The notes below the pieces were generated by a model. The model was not told where the DNA came from. It worked only from the letters and a program-made list of their open reading frames with translations, and made no database searches. Source: Epiperipatus broadwayi (lineage: Eukaryota; Onychophora; Udeonychophora; Euonychophora; Peripatidae). From it: a DNA stretch of 64,000 bases. The position numbers and the translations under genes were made by a program. Shown piece after piece: positions 1 to 11,495 of the stretch (position 1 is its first letter; every line of letters starts with the position of its first letter). The stretch lies in assembly GCA_028023455.1 (NCBI GenBank), contig JAQFVV010006642.1:436001-500000 (forward strand). The letters run 5' to 3'.

Positions 1-1
1 T

Positions 2-730
2 TTCCCAAGTAGTTGGAGTAATACAAGAGTAAGGTTATTATTTAAAGGAAAGGGTAAGGATCATAGAAAGTTGAGTAATTATAGACCGATAGCAGTAACA
101 TCAGTTTTATATAAAGTTTTCTCGTATATGGTAGCTAGTAAAGTTGTAAAATAGATGGAAGGGAATAATGTAGTGGGGGAAATGCAAGGAGGTTTTAGAT
201 TTGATAGGCATATAGGAGATAGTTTATTTGTAGTTACACAACTTATGGATATGAGTAGGAATGCAGGTAAGCAGTTATATATGAGTTTTATAGATATAAA
301 GAAGACATATGATAGAGTAAATAGAAATAGATTATGGATAAGTTTAGCAAATTTGGAAATAGATGAAGCTTTAATAGATATTATTAAGAAATTATATGAA
401 AATAATTATATATATCAATTAGAGAATATAGAATCAATTAAGGTTAAAAATGGTGTGGGACTAAGGCAAGGATGCCCTATGGCACCTATTTTGTTTGTGT
501 TGTATTTGAGTGAATTGGAAAGAGCAATAGAAAGATTAGGAAGAGGGATAGAGATATCGTTAATAGGTAGTAAGGGAGTATATATTTTGTCAGGTCTTTT
601 TTTTGCAGATGATATATTTTTGTGTGCAGCAAAAAGAGAAGATATGGAAGTTATGTTGAGGTCATGTGCAAGGGTGGGTAAAGAGATGGGGTTTAAATTT
701 AGTGAAGAAAAATCAAATAATAATGGTTAA
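2..730 (+). pseudogene. LINE A reverse transcriptase domain with internal stop
   Basis: The reading frame is open from base 2, stops at TAG 152-154, and continues from the ATG at 155 for 191 codons. Before the stop it carries the NYRPIAVTS finger block of LINE RTs. After it come motif A (FIDIKKTYDRV, residues 45-55 of the 191), motif B (GLRQGCPMAPILF, 102-114) and the catalytic FADD box (150-153). The frame then ends within the region just after the palm. It would copy element RNA at a nicked chromosomal target. The internal stop and the following broken frames make this copy non-autonomous. The ATG at 155 is not a true start, because homology continues upstream of it. Confidence 0.85.
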
Positions 731-1790
731 TACTGGGGAAAGAGAAGATTTATAATTTTTATTGGGAGATATTAAGTTAAGTGTGGTGAATAGATACAGT
801 TATTTGGGAATTATTTTAAGTAATCAGAAAAATTATTTGGATGAATGGGAGAAAAAAATGATAAATGAAGCAAAGAAAGGAAAGGAATTGATAAAGAAAT
901 TAACAGTGTTTTAATATAATAAATATGATGTAGCTAGAATATGGTAATGATGCATTATATGTTAGTAAAAAGATATTAGATTACTTAGAAAAAGCTCAAA
1001 GGGAAGTAGGAAGACACGCATTGGATGCAGAAGTATGGATAGCAAGGGAGGCAATTCAAGGAGAAATGGGATGGTCAAGTTTTCATATGAGAGATGCAAA
1101 AGGTAAAATAAAAATGTTTGGTAGATTGTGTTTATGGATAATAAAAGAATTGCTAAAATAGTATTTAATTGAGTTATGAGTAAAGGTCAGGTAGCAAGAT
1201 GGGTGAGAAAGATAATGCGGTATGCAAAAGATTTGGATAAAGAATTTATATCAGTATATTTGTACAAAAGATGGGATGATTGTGTTAAGAGGATTATTGA
1301 GTGTTATAGTAGTAAGGAATGAGATAAAAGAATAAATTTATTAATAAAGACTAGGGAGTTAGAGAGATGGAGAAATAGTATGGAGAGTAAAAAGAGTTTA
1401 AATATATATAGAAATAAACAGAATATTAGATGTAAGTTAATATATGATAATAGTAAGGAAAGTAGTTTATTGTTTAAGGCTCGAACAGGATCTTTAGCTA
1501 CAAAAGAATATGCATGTAAATGGAAAAATATGGGTGATTTATTTTGTAAATTATGTAAGGAAGGAATAGAAAATATTAGGCATTTGTTAATTGAATGTAA
1601 ATGTTTGAAAACAGAAAGGGTACATATAATGAAGTTGTGGGAAAATAAATATGAAAAGAGTGATTATACAGAAAGTGAATTATTGGTTTTTATGCTGGGT
1701 TTGGGAAAAGATAAGAGGGATTTAGATATAAAGGTTATAGAGTTGACAAAGATTATGTTGTCGAAATGGGATAGAGCAGATTATGGGTAA
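731..1790 (+). pseudogene. LINE A RT thumb and C-terminal zinc-knuckle region
   Basis: The coding region is broken into frames. Matching to the better copy at 62.6 kb shows the block GEMGW..F..RDAK (about 1050-1100), a TGA where the other copy has TAG (both readable as mutated TGG), a second TGA at about 1320 where the other copy keeps TGG, and then an open stretch 1380-1790 (136 codons). That stretch contains CKLCKEGIENIRHLLIEC, a CX2CX8HX4C knuckle common at the C-terminus of I/Jockey-like LINE proteins and thought to bind nucleic acid. The ATG at 1380 is internal. The frame ends about 110 bp before the CATCA tail. Confidence 0.8.
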
Positions 1791-1901
1791 ATTTAGAGTG
1801 GGGAATGTAAAATAAAGTGGCTAACAGGTTTATCTGGGCATAATTGCTGAGATATTCTTTGATTTCGTTTAAGGAGAAGCCATAATACATCACATCACAT
1901 C

Positions 1902-2329
1902 TTATTATGTTGTTTAGATTGGGAAGTTTGGTGTTTTTTTTTGTTATTTTAAATTTTTGGTCACGGAATAAAATGCTTACTGTTAATAAAGAACTGATGG
2001 TACAATAAATAGTTGTTAAAATGGCTTCAGATTCATATAATTGTTCAAGCAGATAAGCTAGTGGTTTTATTTGCATATTTATAATTATGATTGTGCAGTT
2101 TATTGTTAGATCACCCTGGAATGAATGTTTTTGTCTTATCATATTGTTAAACTGGGAAAATTAAAGCTTTATTGATATTGTTTAAGGATCTTCTCTACAA
2201 TAAAAGTATATTAATATTTTTTATTCATCATTTATTAGACTAGAGACTGGCTGCTATCTACTTTCAACACCTTGTGGAAGAATGTAATCATAAACATGTG
2301 ACCAAAGACTTATGAAAAAATGTATGATT
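1902..2329. other. Non-coding stretch, no feature seen
   Basis: AT-rich flank of the LINE A tail. A minus-strand frame over 1753-2142 overlaps the end of the LINE and has no recognisable motif. Confidence 0.5.
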
Positions 2330-2625
2330 CCCCAGATACACATTTCATGCTGAAGCAGTACTCATCAGTTGGCCTAGATTGCTCAGTATATATAGATAGC
2401 CAATTACTACACTTTAATTGATAATTGTCACACTTACTCCCCTCACATCTTTGACACAAACCACTTGATTGTGAGGGTAATAAGTTTGAGACTTACTGGT
2501 ATCAATTAAACTGAAGTAATTGGCTATCTAGGTAAATATGATAAAGATATGTGTAAAAGATTGTGATCTGTGACAACTGCTGAGTGCTGTTTCAGCATGA
2601 AAGGTGCATCTTGGAGAAAATACAT
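2330..2625. repeat. Foldback repeat, same family as 12.4 and 27.1 kb
   Basis: Two arms read as imperfect reverse complements: TTTCATGCTGAAGCAGTACT near 2343 pairs with a matching block near 2592-2612, and GATAGCCAATTACT near 2395 pairs with AGTAATTGGCTATC near 2515. The blocks 'catcagttggcctagatt' and 'catgctgaa' recur in the foldbacks at 12.4 and 27.1 kb, so this is an older, shorter family member. Confidence 0.65.
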
Positions 2626-2744
2626 CGTTTCACATGTATCCATTTACATGTATATACTAGGGATGGGCAAACCTTGCAGCACTATATTTTAATATATGGA
2701 TTTTTTTCTACAGTACAGACTTTTTCATACCTGCACTCCAATAT

Positions 2745-2835
2745 GTAATACATAGGGGTTTGAACTCAGACTTTCACATGACCCCCAACTATCCATACTA
2801 ATTCATATTCTTGATCACACACGTCGAAAAGATAA
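2745..2835. repeat. Terminal fragment of the foldback family
   Basis: The string around GGGTTTGAACTCAGACTTTC (about 2756-2775), followed by ACATGACCCCCAACT and a GTCGAAAAGATAA block, matches the left ends of the foldbacks at 12.37 and 27.11 kb. Only one end is present. Read on the minus strand it includes a tRNA B-box-like motif. Confidence 0.6.
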
Positions 2836-3350
2836 TGGAAATGATGGGTGCGCATATTACGTTAAATTTTATTATTAGATTATTAGCAGCCAGTTTACAC
2901 CAATACATTATTTTTAATTCCAAAAAAGACCAAGAGAGAAACAATAACAAAAAATGTATTATAATTATCTTTATAGATCACATGATCATTTTATTTTTTA
3001 GTTTTTTTAAAATTTGACTTCAGGGATTTTATTTTCTATAAACTCTTCGGCAGTAATTTTTTTATTTCTAATCAACTCTAATCTTCAGGCGTATCTTTTC
3101 AATGAAAGCAATTGTTGCACCAATTAGTTTTTTATAGTGATGTAACTAGGCCTATCAAAATTATTTAAATAACGTGAAGAATGAAAGTCAAATGCCATCA
3201 AATTTTATATCAATGATAGTAATGTTCAGAATTTCATATGCTGTCAATACTTCAATTAATTGAAATCATATTATTTATCGACTAATCTGAAATTATTTTA
3301 TACTAATAGACATTTGGATATACTTTCAAAAGATGTAACAATTGCAGATC
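2836..3350. other. Non-coding stretch, no feature seen
   Basis: AT-rich sequence. Short open frames (for example 2811-3017) have no motif and low-complexity composition. Confidence 0.5.
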
Positions 3351-3363
3351 CTAAACGTTCTTT

Positions 3364-3475
3364 TTTCTTTTTTTTCTTCTCATGTGTCGTAGCATCAGCC
3401 GGGAAACGAACCCACTAACCCAGGACAACTGCTTGTAAAGCTGCTGTCGCTGACCTCTCGATCACCAATGCTTGA
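3364..3475 (-). mobile_element. tRNA-derived SINE, type II (Leu/Ser-like) head
   Basis: On the minus strand it reads as a tRNA-like head with an A-box-like GATCGAGAGGTCAGC, a long variable region and the B-box-like GGGTTCGTTTCCC, followed by a short unique part and an A-rich tail (seen as T-rich at 3361-3376). The flanks CTAAACGTTCTTT (3351-3363) and CTAAATGTTCTTT (3476-3488) differ at one base and look like the target duplication. Relatives are at 11.03 and 19.28 kb. Such elements are transcribed by RNA polymerase III and moved by a LINE-encoded RT. Confidence 0.8.
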
Positions 3476-3488
3476 CTAAATGTTCTTT

Positions 3489-4020
3489 CAAGCAAATACT
3501 CACCACTCAGCGTTACATGTATTTATAAATCAAGATTATACTCATTGCAGTGGATTAATTATTACACTTTCTTTTATATTTACAAAAACACATCTCCCTT
3601 TATTTGGAAATGAATTAATTAATACGAGAAAAATGATTTTTAAAGAACAACTTATTTTACAGTTCGGTACATTCTGCAATTGATTTAAAAATAAAATTAT
3701 TATATGTGCTTACTAAAGATATATTGGTTTTACTGTTGAACGTCCTTTTATAAAGGAATTCGCAATGCAATAAAGATCTTTTTGACTTTCCCTAATTTTA
3801 AGGGGTACTGGACCGACTTTTTCTATACCAAAGACGATAATACTAAATTATCTGGTTTAAATATATCATTTAATGAAAGTAAAATCGATAACTGTATTTG
3901 CTGATGCAAATAATTAAATATTTCAATTTTGGATTAATATATACATTTTTTTAAAATTGAGATGATGTTAAAAGAAAAGATGCAAAATAATAATAATAAT
4001 TAAAAATTAACACAAATAAA
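3489..4020. other. Non-coding stretch, no clear feature
   Basis: AT-rich. It may include badly decayed 5' parts of the LINE B copy that follows, but I could not recognise any. Confidence 0.4.
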
Positions 4021-5413
4021 ACTGCTGCATGGTCAATATACACAGGCAAGCACTGTACAGAGTTGTTTAATGGTAAACCATCTGCTTTCCTTGGTTTCCC
4101 ATTCTACCTTGGAACCAATGGAATGAGCAAAAAATTCAAAATAAATTAAAAAAAGATGCTGAAAAAATCACAACCTCACTTGAAAAGTCGTACCTATCAA
4201 TATACGCAAAGGTAGCACTATTTAATCAACTTATAATTACAAAAATTACATACTACACACCTATAATCAAATTTGCAAAAAACATTCATATCTAAAATCT
4301 CGTCAATCTGTAACAAACTAATATGGAAGAGAAAGACAGTGGCAATCTCTTTGAAAAATCTGAGCAGACCACCACATAGCAATGGACTTTGACTCCATAC
4401 AATCAATGTTTTTTACACACAGAAATCAGTAAATCTAATAACAGCAACCATAAAAAGATTTCCAGACCTGGAGTGTGTAATCAGTATAATACCCACAGAC
4501 AGACCACCCCCTTCATATGGATATCTATCCACACTGATTGAAGAACTCAAGCCAATATACAACAAAATATCACTCAATAATGACAACAAGTATACATACT
4601 GGGACATTTATAATATACGATATCCAAACCAGACACCTAATCTACATCCAACAGTTCTTGGAATAGACAACAGGCAACTACTGCAACAGTTCAGAAAATG
4701 GTCATTAGAACCAAAATTTATTTGATTTTCTACTTAAGCTTAATCTCAATGCTCTACCCACAACCCATTTTCTTAGATTTCGTAGATTCTATACAAATAT
4801 AGACCCCATGTGTGGACTATGTCATAGAGAAGAAGAGACACAAGATCATTTTCTTCATTCCTGCAGTGCCCTAGAAACAATACGTAGCACAATGTTTACC
4901 ACATACAGAAAGACTTTCATTTCAATTGATGAAATAATAAATAAGTTTAAAAAAGGCAACAGCCCTGCTATTCGTGCAGCAACATACAGCCTTTATGCCC
5001 ACTGGTGTACCAGATGCACTTTTGCACTTGCCAATAACTCTCGACGCCACCCAGCAACATATTCAATAAAACTAGAACTGTTCAGAAAAAGAGACAACAT
5101 CCTAGCTCAACCAGATGTGTTTGCAGCCACATGGTCACACTTGAAACAAAGATCCAGTCTATGAAATGTAAAGGCCAATAAGATAGATGATGACATTTTC
5201 AACATCAGCATTTTTTCCAACTTCAAAAAGATGCAAGCAGAAACTGAACTAAATAGAAGACCAAATTTAAAAACAAGAAGAAAAAAAAAGTATGCAGAAA
5301 AGATAAAGACTTATATACTGAAAGTTGTAATTTGTTTTTCATTTGTGACAAATCAATATATTACTAGATGTGACTCTGTAACTTTTTAGACTCAATAAGT
5401 TTTGCTTTGAAAC

Positions 5414-5456
<43 letters not shown>
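4021..5456 (+). mobile_element. LINE 'B' copy 1, 5'-truncated and decayed, (TAA)n tail
   Basis: In broken plus-strand frames the blocks GKPSAFLGFPFYLG (about 4070-4112) and SYLSIYAKVALFNQL (about 4190-4230) are followed by a C-terminal knuckle domain and end in a (TAA)n run (5415-5456). The second copy at 5.96-8.26 kb has the same order of blocks and a longer TAA tail. TAA tails are known for I-type LINEs; the RT blocks could also suit Tx1/L1-like elements, so the clade stays open. Confidence 0.7.
4706..5164 (+). pseudogene. LINE B C-terminal knuckle region
   Basis: The frame is open well upstream of the ATG at 4808 (LKLNLNALPTTHFLRFRRF precedes it), so that ATG is not a start. CGLCHREEETQDHFLHSC gives a CX2CX8HX4C knuckle, the same spacing as in LINE A although the sequences differ. 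About 100 further residues follow without motifs I recognise. Upstream RT frames are broken, so this is the surviving 3' coding end of a dead element. Confidence 0.7.
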
Positions 5457-5458
<2 letters not shown>

Positions 5459-5775
5459 TAATAATAAAAAAAAAAAAAAAAATAATAATAATAATAATAA
5501 AAAAATGATGATGAAGAATGTAGAGGTGGGGTGCGAAAAAAAAAATATCTCCACTCACTCAAAGGCTGAGGATAACCCAAAAAATGCTGTTTCTGAGAAA
5601 ACCTATTTTTCCCCCACAAACACACCCAAAAAAAATTATAAAATAAAAAAAAAAAAATATATTTATACACACCCCACACAAATTCAAGACAAAACATACA
5701 CTGGGGCTGGGGACCCCCCCACAAAAAAAAAACCCAATAGCAAAATAAAAAAAAAAAAAAAGGGGGTTTTTTGAA
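5457..5775. repeat. A-rich and homopolymer-rich low-complexity block
   Basis: A second TAA run is followed by many homopolymers (runs of A, a C7 run, G5 next to T6). It reads like low-complexity or poorly resolved assembly sequence. Frames across it are shadows. Confidence 0.6.
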
Positions 5776-6063
5776 ACCACCATCCTACACTCTTGTAACT
5801 AAATTATAAAAATAACTATAAAGGAAGTAAAAAATTATTCAAAAAAAAAATTATTTTGAAATTCAAGATGATGACATTTTATTTGTCCCAGAAGATTTAT
5901 TAAGAAAATGGCAGATATATCTGACTCTTGTCACCCTGGAATACATGCATACCTAAATTTGTGTACGCTCATCTTGGCACTTTACTCAAAATACTTATCA
6001 AGACTGGCAAATTTTTTATCAAAAGAACTATATCTCTTTGAAGGCTATATCCCATACTACTAG

Positions 6064-6515
6064 TCCCGTTTCACAAAAAACCAGAAAAAATCTCGACTGT
6101 CAAAAACATACGGCCCATTTCTATGAGCCCCCTTGGAATAAAAATCCTTGAATCTGTAATAAAAGACAAAATTGAACCGCATATTCTACCAATGATCTCA
6201 AGATGGCAGTTTGCAAAAAAAGGATCATCTACCGGACAAGCTGCGATCCTATTCAAAACAATTATTGATGACATTAGAAACAGGAAGAAACATAGTCCAA
6301 TAGCTGTTCAATTAGAACTTATTGATGTATTGGTAGATACACCAATTCCCAGATCAATACTATATGTCATTACCAACCTCTTGATTAATAGAGAAATACA
6401 CCTAACAATGAATGGAAAATACTCACCTTCCTTCAACCCTTACTGCTCCATTCCACAAGGATCTCCATTAAGTGCCATCTTATTCACAACATATATAAAC
6501 TCGCTCTTGAAATAA
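6064..6515 (+). pseudogene. LINE B reverse transcriptase fragment
   Basis: The frame is open upstream of the ATG at 6123 (KNIRPIS precedes it), so the true frame runs from about 6064. It includes the RT finger block NIRPIS, GIKILESVIK, the WQFAKKGSSTGQA region and motif B (IPQGSPLSAILF). Motif A is degenerate (QLELIDVLVDTP), lacking a convincing catalytic Asp context. The catalytic YADD/FADD box is not recoverable downstream: the region after 6515 reads CLAFMDEPFPS, which may be its decayed remnant. Confidence 0.75.
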
Positions 6516-6699
6516 ATTGAAAAAAGCATACCTGGCATATACATTTCGAGAATAAATACTAACATATCATGCTTAGCCTTCATGGATGAACCGTTTCCGT
6601 CAAAAAAAATATCTTCCAAAGCTGCAAATCTGGAAGAATACTCAAGGGAGTAGACTTGAATTCAAGCTGATAAATCATGTGCAGGAAAATTTTTAATGG

Positions 6700-7106
6700 A
6701 CAAGCACCTTTCTTTAAAGGAAAGCCACCCCTTTTTGGATTTCCATTCCATCTGAGTAATGCAGCAATGAGGTAAAATCCAGAATTGCTCAAAATAAAAA
6801 TTGAAAATATAACAGCTCGCCAGAAAACTTATCTCTCAGTTTACGCAAAGTACACTATTCAACATGCTAATCACTACAAGAATTATATACTATACTCCAA
6901 TAGTTATATATGCAAAGCCTTCCACTACTACTCAGCTCAGAAAACTTTTATGGGGTCAACGACGTTTCCACTCGATCAGAAAACTTCAGAGCCAACTTAT
7001 ACATAATGGGATGGGACTTCATTCAGTTAATACATTTAGAATACAGAAAACACAAACCTCATCTCATCTATTACTAAATTATTCCCTCACATTGCCCCTA
7101 CCTTAA
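6700..7106 (+). pseudogene. LINE B post-RT fragment
   Basis: Two overlapping frames (6785-7006 and 6864-7106) together carry a region homologous to 4070-4400 of copy 1: a GFPFHL block, SVYAK and YYTPIVIYAK, with frame changes between them. It ends before the knuckle domain, which I cannot find intact in this copy. Confidence 0.55.
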
Positions 7107-8033
7107 AAATTACACCAACTGATAGACCACCGCCTACAAAAGGCTACTGGAAAAACCTTATTGACCCTTTGCTTTCCATTGATAATCTCCACTTCTACCC
7201 TCCCCTGAATAATAAAATATTGGGAGTTCATCACTCCTCCAACCCCTCTTAAGATGAGGAAAGTCAATTTTAAGTCTCAATAACCGCAAAAATTAGAAAA
7301 TTTAGATTTTGGAACCTGGCCAAAATCTTTGTTTCTTAGTAAACTTAACTGGAGCCTCCCCTCTATTTTATAAAATAGAAGATACTGCAAGGGGATGCTC
7401 AGTGCACACTCTGTCACAGGGATATGGAAACGCAACCACACTACTTTGACTGTCAATGCTTTGACAACATAGGACAGCAACCCCAGACTATTCAAAACAC
7501 TCAGTTAATGAACTATTTATTTAAAACTTCAGTAAGGGTGTATATGCACAAATTCAGGCAGCACTTTTATCTATGCACTATTGTGCACTAGATGTACATT
7601 CATGTACAAAAAACCCTGAAGACACCCAACCTTTTCAATCAAATTGGAAAGTATTAGAGAAAGGACAAGAAAACACACAGAAAAGTTTTCAAGACCTTGG
7701 TCTTTAATGAATGAAAATCTTAGATCCTAGCCTAAAGTAAGACAATTGTCTCATTTGTCACCCCAGTGGAGAGAAAGGACGAAAAACTTATACTTTTTAG
7801 TTTGATTTTGCTTTATGTATGACTTTATTTAAGAGAACTGACTTTCATTTAATTTCCTATATATTTTTTATAATTATGTATTTATTTATACCACTATAGT
7901 TTTTTGTGTTCATTCATATCTTTGTAACTACGTTATTATACCTTTGTTACAAACTAAATGTACCAAATTCCTGTATCATACTATATGTAATAAGCTATGT
8001 AATCCTTGATTGCTTAATAAAGTTCTTTGAAAA

Positions 8034-8260
<227 letters not shown>

Positions 8261-10555
8261 TTGACTGGTTCTGAAATAACTTTTATAATACAAACAGGTT
8301 CTACCTTTCCCATGAAAGCCATACTCGAGTTCTTTATGAAATGTTAAATAAAGATCAGTCGCTGCAGCCACAGGTTTAAACCTGAATTGTCCTAGATATA
8401 TGAAATTATGTATTTATTCTAGATATTATTTTATCTAGCTTTTTTTTAAAAATCAAACTTGTCTTTTAGCTGATCATGAAAGATTACGACATTAAAATAA
8501 AAAATTGTTGCTTGAATATACGCAATAATTTTTTTAGTCTGATTTTTTTAGTACTTTAATAATTTTATTTGAATCGCTGTTATATAAACATTTAATCAGG
8601 TTTACCACGTATTGTACTTCTAATGATTTTCAGGTTTTTCATTTGAAGTTTGAATCTTTATGAAAAGAGTTTTTTTTTTTGTAAATCTAATTTGCGATAA
8701 TTTTTTAATAGTGTTAGTCAATTTCATTTTAAAGAGGTCAATTATACATTATTCTGTTTACGTAAATTATCTATCTCTAAAATCAGAATTACACGAATTT
8801 AAATTGATCTGTAATTAATGTATAATTTTCTAGTATTTTTACAAACTATGGATATATTTTATATATGTATCAAAAGCAGCACCCCCCATTTTTTTGACAA
8901 CTAGCTACAAATAGACGAATACTCATTTACTAGTCAATAATCGAATGACTATACATATAATACGACTATGAGATGGTTACTTATAAAAATTTTAAGCTCG
9001 GAAAAGTATATACTGAAAATTTTTTCTAAGACAGCATAAGTTTAAATCTCATGCTATGGTTATAAAATGGGGATATACTAACCAATTATCTCACAAGATC
9101 CTTTGATATAAATTAGTACAGTCAGTATTTTTGAACGCAGTATATAAAAACTTTGTCTATATATATATATATATGCGTGTGTGTGCGTGTGACTGTACAA
9201 TCTGTATTTTTGAATGCAATGTATAAAAACTTTCCATTAATATTTAATGTTTAAAATCTCAAGTTCTTTATCAACTAGTGAGCCAAATAAATATTTTAAT
9301 AGCTTTATAAGTAGAAATATGGACTTAGATGTTGGGATATAGCATAGATTCTGATGTGTTGCTGCTTCTATCAATAATTTAAAAGATAGGATATCTGACA
9401 ACATTGAAGCAACTACTCGATTAAATTAACTGAAAATAGAACTGTTAATTTACTTAATTTATTGTAAGGTAGTAAAACTTGGACACTCAGTAAAATTTTA
9501 AAAGTACTATACCAATATATTTTTGAATTTTCTGGATGTGATATAATAGTATCTATTATTTTTAAATGAAATGACATCGTTGTTGATTGGATATGTGAGT
9601 GTTGAATAAATAACACAAGACTTTCCACATGGATGCTTTCTTGAGAATTTTATCTCAAAAACTTTGCAAAAAAGATTGGTTTCAGTGGAAAAACATAGAA
9701 GGAAATAGAATCTAGTTAAGTGATGGAAATAAATATGGCTGCAGAGTCTATCAGAACAAAAAAGTATGTTGAAAAAGAATGCAAACTAATGGATAAAAGG
9801 GTTCTTATTTATGTTGCCTTTATAGTTCACAAATTGGTTTGTATAGTTATAGCAAAATGTATTCTTAGTACGTTATTATTATTAATAGGAGTAGTAATAG
9901 TAGTAGTAGTAGTAATATTAGTAATACTAGTAGTATAATAATAGTAATAATAGTGGCATTTTTGGGGATTTGGATGGCAATACTCATTTATGTGTAATTT
10001 CTGGAGCAGATGACTAAGATGATAATTTGGATTATTTATATATATTGCAAAATAAAGTAGAAAAATAAAAAGTTGTAGAAATCATTAAAGTTATGAGTTA
10101 ATAACCTTAAATCTGAAAAAAACTAAAATAAATTATATTACTATATTCTCTCTTTAAAAAATGAACTCGTCACTTGAGTTCAGCAAACAGGAAATGAATA
10201 TCATTATTGTAATATGTACAAACAAACAAACCAATGGAAATAACGGATGATTTAACATATTTTAGTTGGTGGGCTGTTGTTTTTGTTTCTTTAGAAGGAA
10301 ACGGGCAGATTCATGGCCTTTTACTTGTTAATACGGCGGGGTACAGTTTATAAGAAACGATAACATCATTGCTATTTTCGGGATCAAAGTATTTGTTATG
10401 AAGAAATCCATAATTGTTAAGTGAGGTTATCCTTCCTTCATATAAGTTATGTTTATATAATAAAACACTTAAAACATTAAGTCGGGTTTGTCTTCATTAT
10501 ATGTAACAGCAATAGAATGGCATCTAGTAAGTATTATTACGTGTTATTACATGAT
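8261..10555. other. Non-coding AT-rich stretch with simple repeats
   Basis: No gene seen. It contains a direct repeat of about 33 bp (9122-9154 and 9200-9232) separated by TA and GT runs, and a degenerate TAG/TAA run at about 9880-9955 that creates a valine-rich frame. Confidence 0.6.
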
Positions 10556-10559
10556 TTCC

Positions 10560-10648
10560 TGAATGGTCTGGCGCAATTGGTAGAGCTTTCGACTTGAGAT
10601 CCCAGGATAGATTCTGGCGCTCAAACTTTTTATGAACTCCTCGAGTAA
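10560..10648 (+). mobile_element. tRNA-derived SINE family 2 fragment
   Basis: TGGCGCAATTGG (10569-10580) fits the pol III A-box consensus exactly. The B-box (near GATAGATTCTGG) is degraded. It is followed by GCTCAAACTTTTTATGAACTCC, a 3' block that recurs in both orientations at 11.3, 11.4, 11.9, 18.9 and 38.8 kb, so this is a dispersed SINE family rather than a tRNA gene. Confidence 0.65.
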
Positions 10649-11030
10649 TAAAACCATTAACCTTTTTTATCACTTGATTAATATTTTATTTACTAGTTAC
10701 AAAATTGATCCACTTCTGAGTTTAAACTGAATTATTCTATTACGTTGTTAATTGATTATGTGCCACAATGTATAAATAAAACTTAATAAAATATTTCTAA
10801 ATAAACGATAGCAACCGCTTATTGATAATTCAAAGAACTTTTAATCTTCAATGGCTTTCTTCAATTAATCATAACATAGTAACTAAGTAAAACATATAAG
10901 GAAAAAGCTTCTTAAGAATAAGTATTTACACATTAAACTGAGATTTTGTATAAAAAAATCAGTAATGGATATCTGTAGAAAAGTATTAAAATATTTTTTC
11001 TCTGCTGTAGGCGAAAAATAATGATAGCAG

Positions 11031-11136
11031 CAAGTGTTGTTAGCCGAGAGGTCAGCGCAGCTGTCTCGCAAGCAAGCAGTTGGTTGCAGACGGTTGTTGC
11101 GGGTTCGTCTCCCGGCCGATGCTATGACATATGGAA
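11031..11136 (+). mobile_element. tRNA-derived SINE, type II (Leu/Ser-like) head
   Basis: TAGCCGAGAGGTCAGCGCAG is a good A-box region and GGGTTCGTCTCCCGG a B-box/T-arm; the spacing fits a long variable arm. It ends in ATGACATATGGAAAATAA. Flanks AATAATGATAGCAG (11017-11030) and AATAAAGATAGCTA (11137-11150) agree at 12 of 14 bases and look like an aged target duplication. Confidence 0.8.
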
Positions 11137-11204
11137 AATAAAGATAGCTAACATCATCTTTTGGAGAAAAAAATCAACCAGAGAGTTCATCAGAGATTTG
11201 AGAG

Positions 11205-11495
11205 CTGTAAGTGGGAGAACGAGGATGGAGTCAATCTGAAGACCATATTCTACCATTGCACTAAACTATATAGGACAATAAATATTTGAATGATTTTTAG
11301 AGTTCATAAGAAGTTTGAGCACCGGAAATACCAAATCTGGAAAGCGACAACCTTATGCTTCAGAAATGCAATTATTAGTTAGGAGCTCATAAGAAGGTTA
11401 AGCTCCCGAAAATGTCAGTAACGGACACAATCTGAGAATCTTGCACTCCAAAATCAGACATTCTACCACTATATTAGCACACATGCCCCATCTCA
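11205..11495 (-). mobile_element. Cluster of SINE family 2 fragments
   Basis: On the minus strand there are two tRNA-like heads (TATAGTGGTAGAATGTCTGA near 11480, and GTGCAATGGTAGAATATGG near 11260) and two copies of the 3' block ending CTTCTTATGAGCTCC or CTTCTTATGAACTC. The order suggests one nearly complete copy beside partial ones. No duplications could be assigned. Confidence 0.6.

Larger units (their letters stand above)
1..1901 (+). mobile_element. LINE 'A' copy 1, cut by the window edge, decayed
   Basis: This is a non-LTR retrotransposon read on the plus strand: RT domain, then a C-terminal CX2CX8HX4C knuckle, then a short 3' UTR ending in an ACATCACATCACATC tail (1887-1901). The 850-bp 3' part is nearly identical to 62,633-63,485, and shorter copies of its 3' end lie on the minus strand at 35.9-36.9 kb, which defines the family inside this window. 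The RT plus HLL-type zinc knuckle is typical of the broad I/Jockey-like LINEs; I cannot fix the clade by eye. The 5' end lies outside the window. Confidence 0.85.

Noticed and set aside
5339-5783. Overlapping small frames rich in Phe, Tyr and Lys
   Set aside because: They arise from the TAA run and A/T homopolymers.
9720-9938. 72-codon frame with a hydrophobic Val/Ile-rich end
   Set aside because: The apparent membrane segment is the translation of a TAG/TAA-type simple repeat.
10560-10648. tRNA gene starting at TGGCGCAATTGG
   Set aside because: The B-box and acceptor stem are not credible and the 3' block is dispersed with the SINE family.
11021-11239. 72-codon frame at 11.0 kb
   Set aside because: It runs through a SINE and fragments of another SINE family; the translation mirrors the tRNA-like head.
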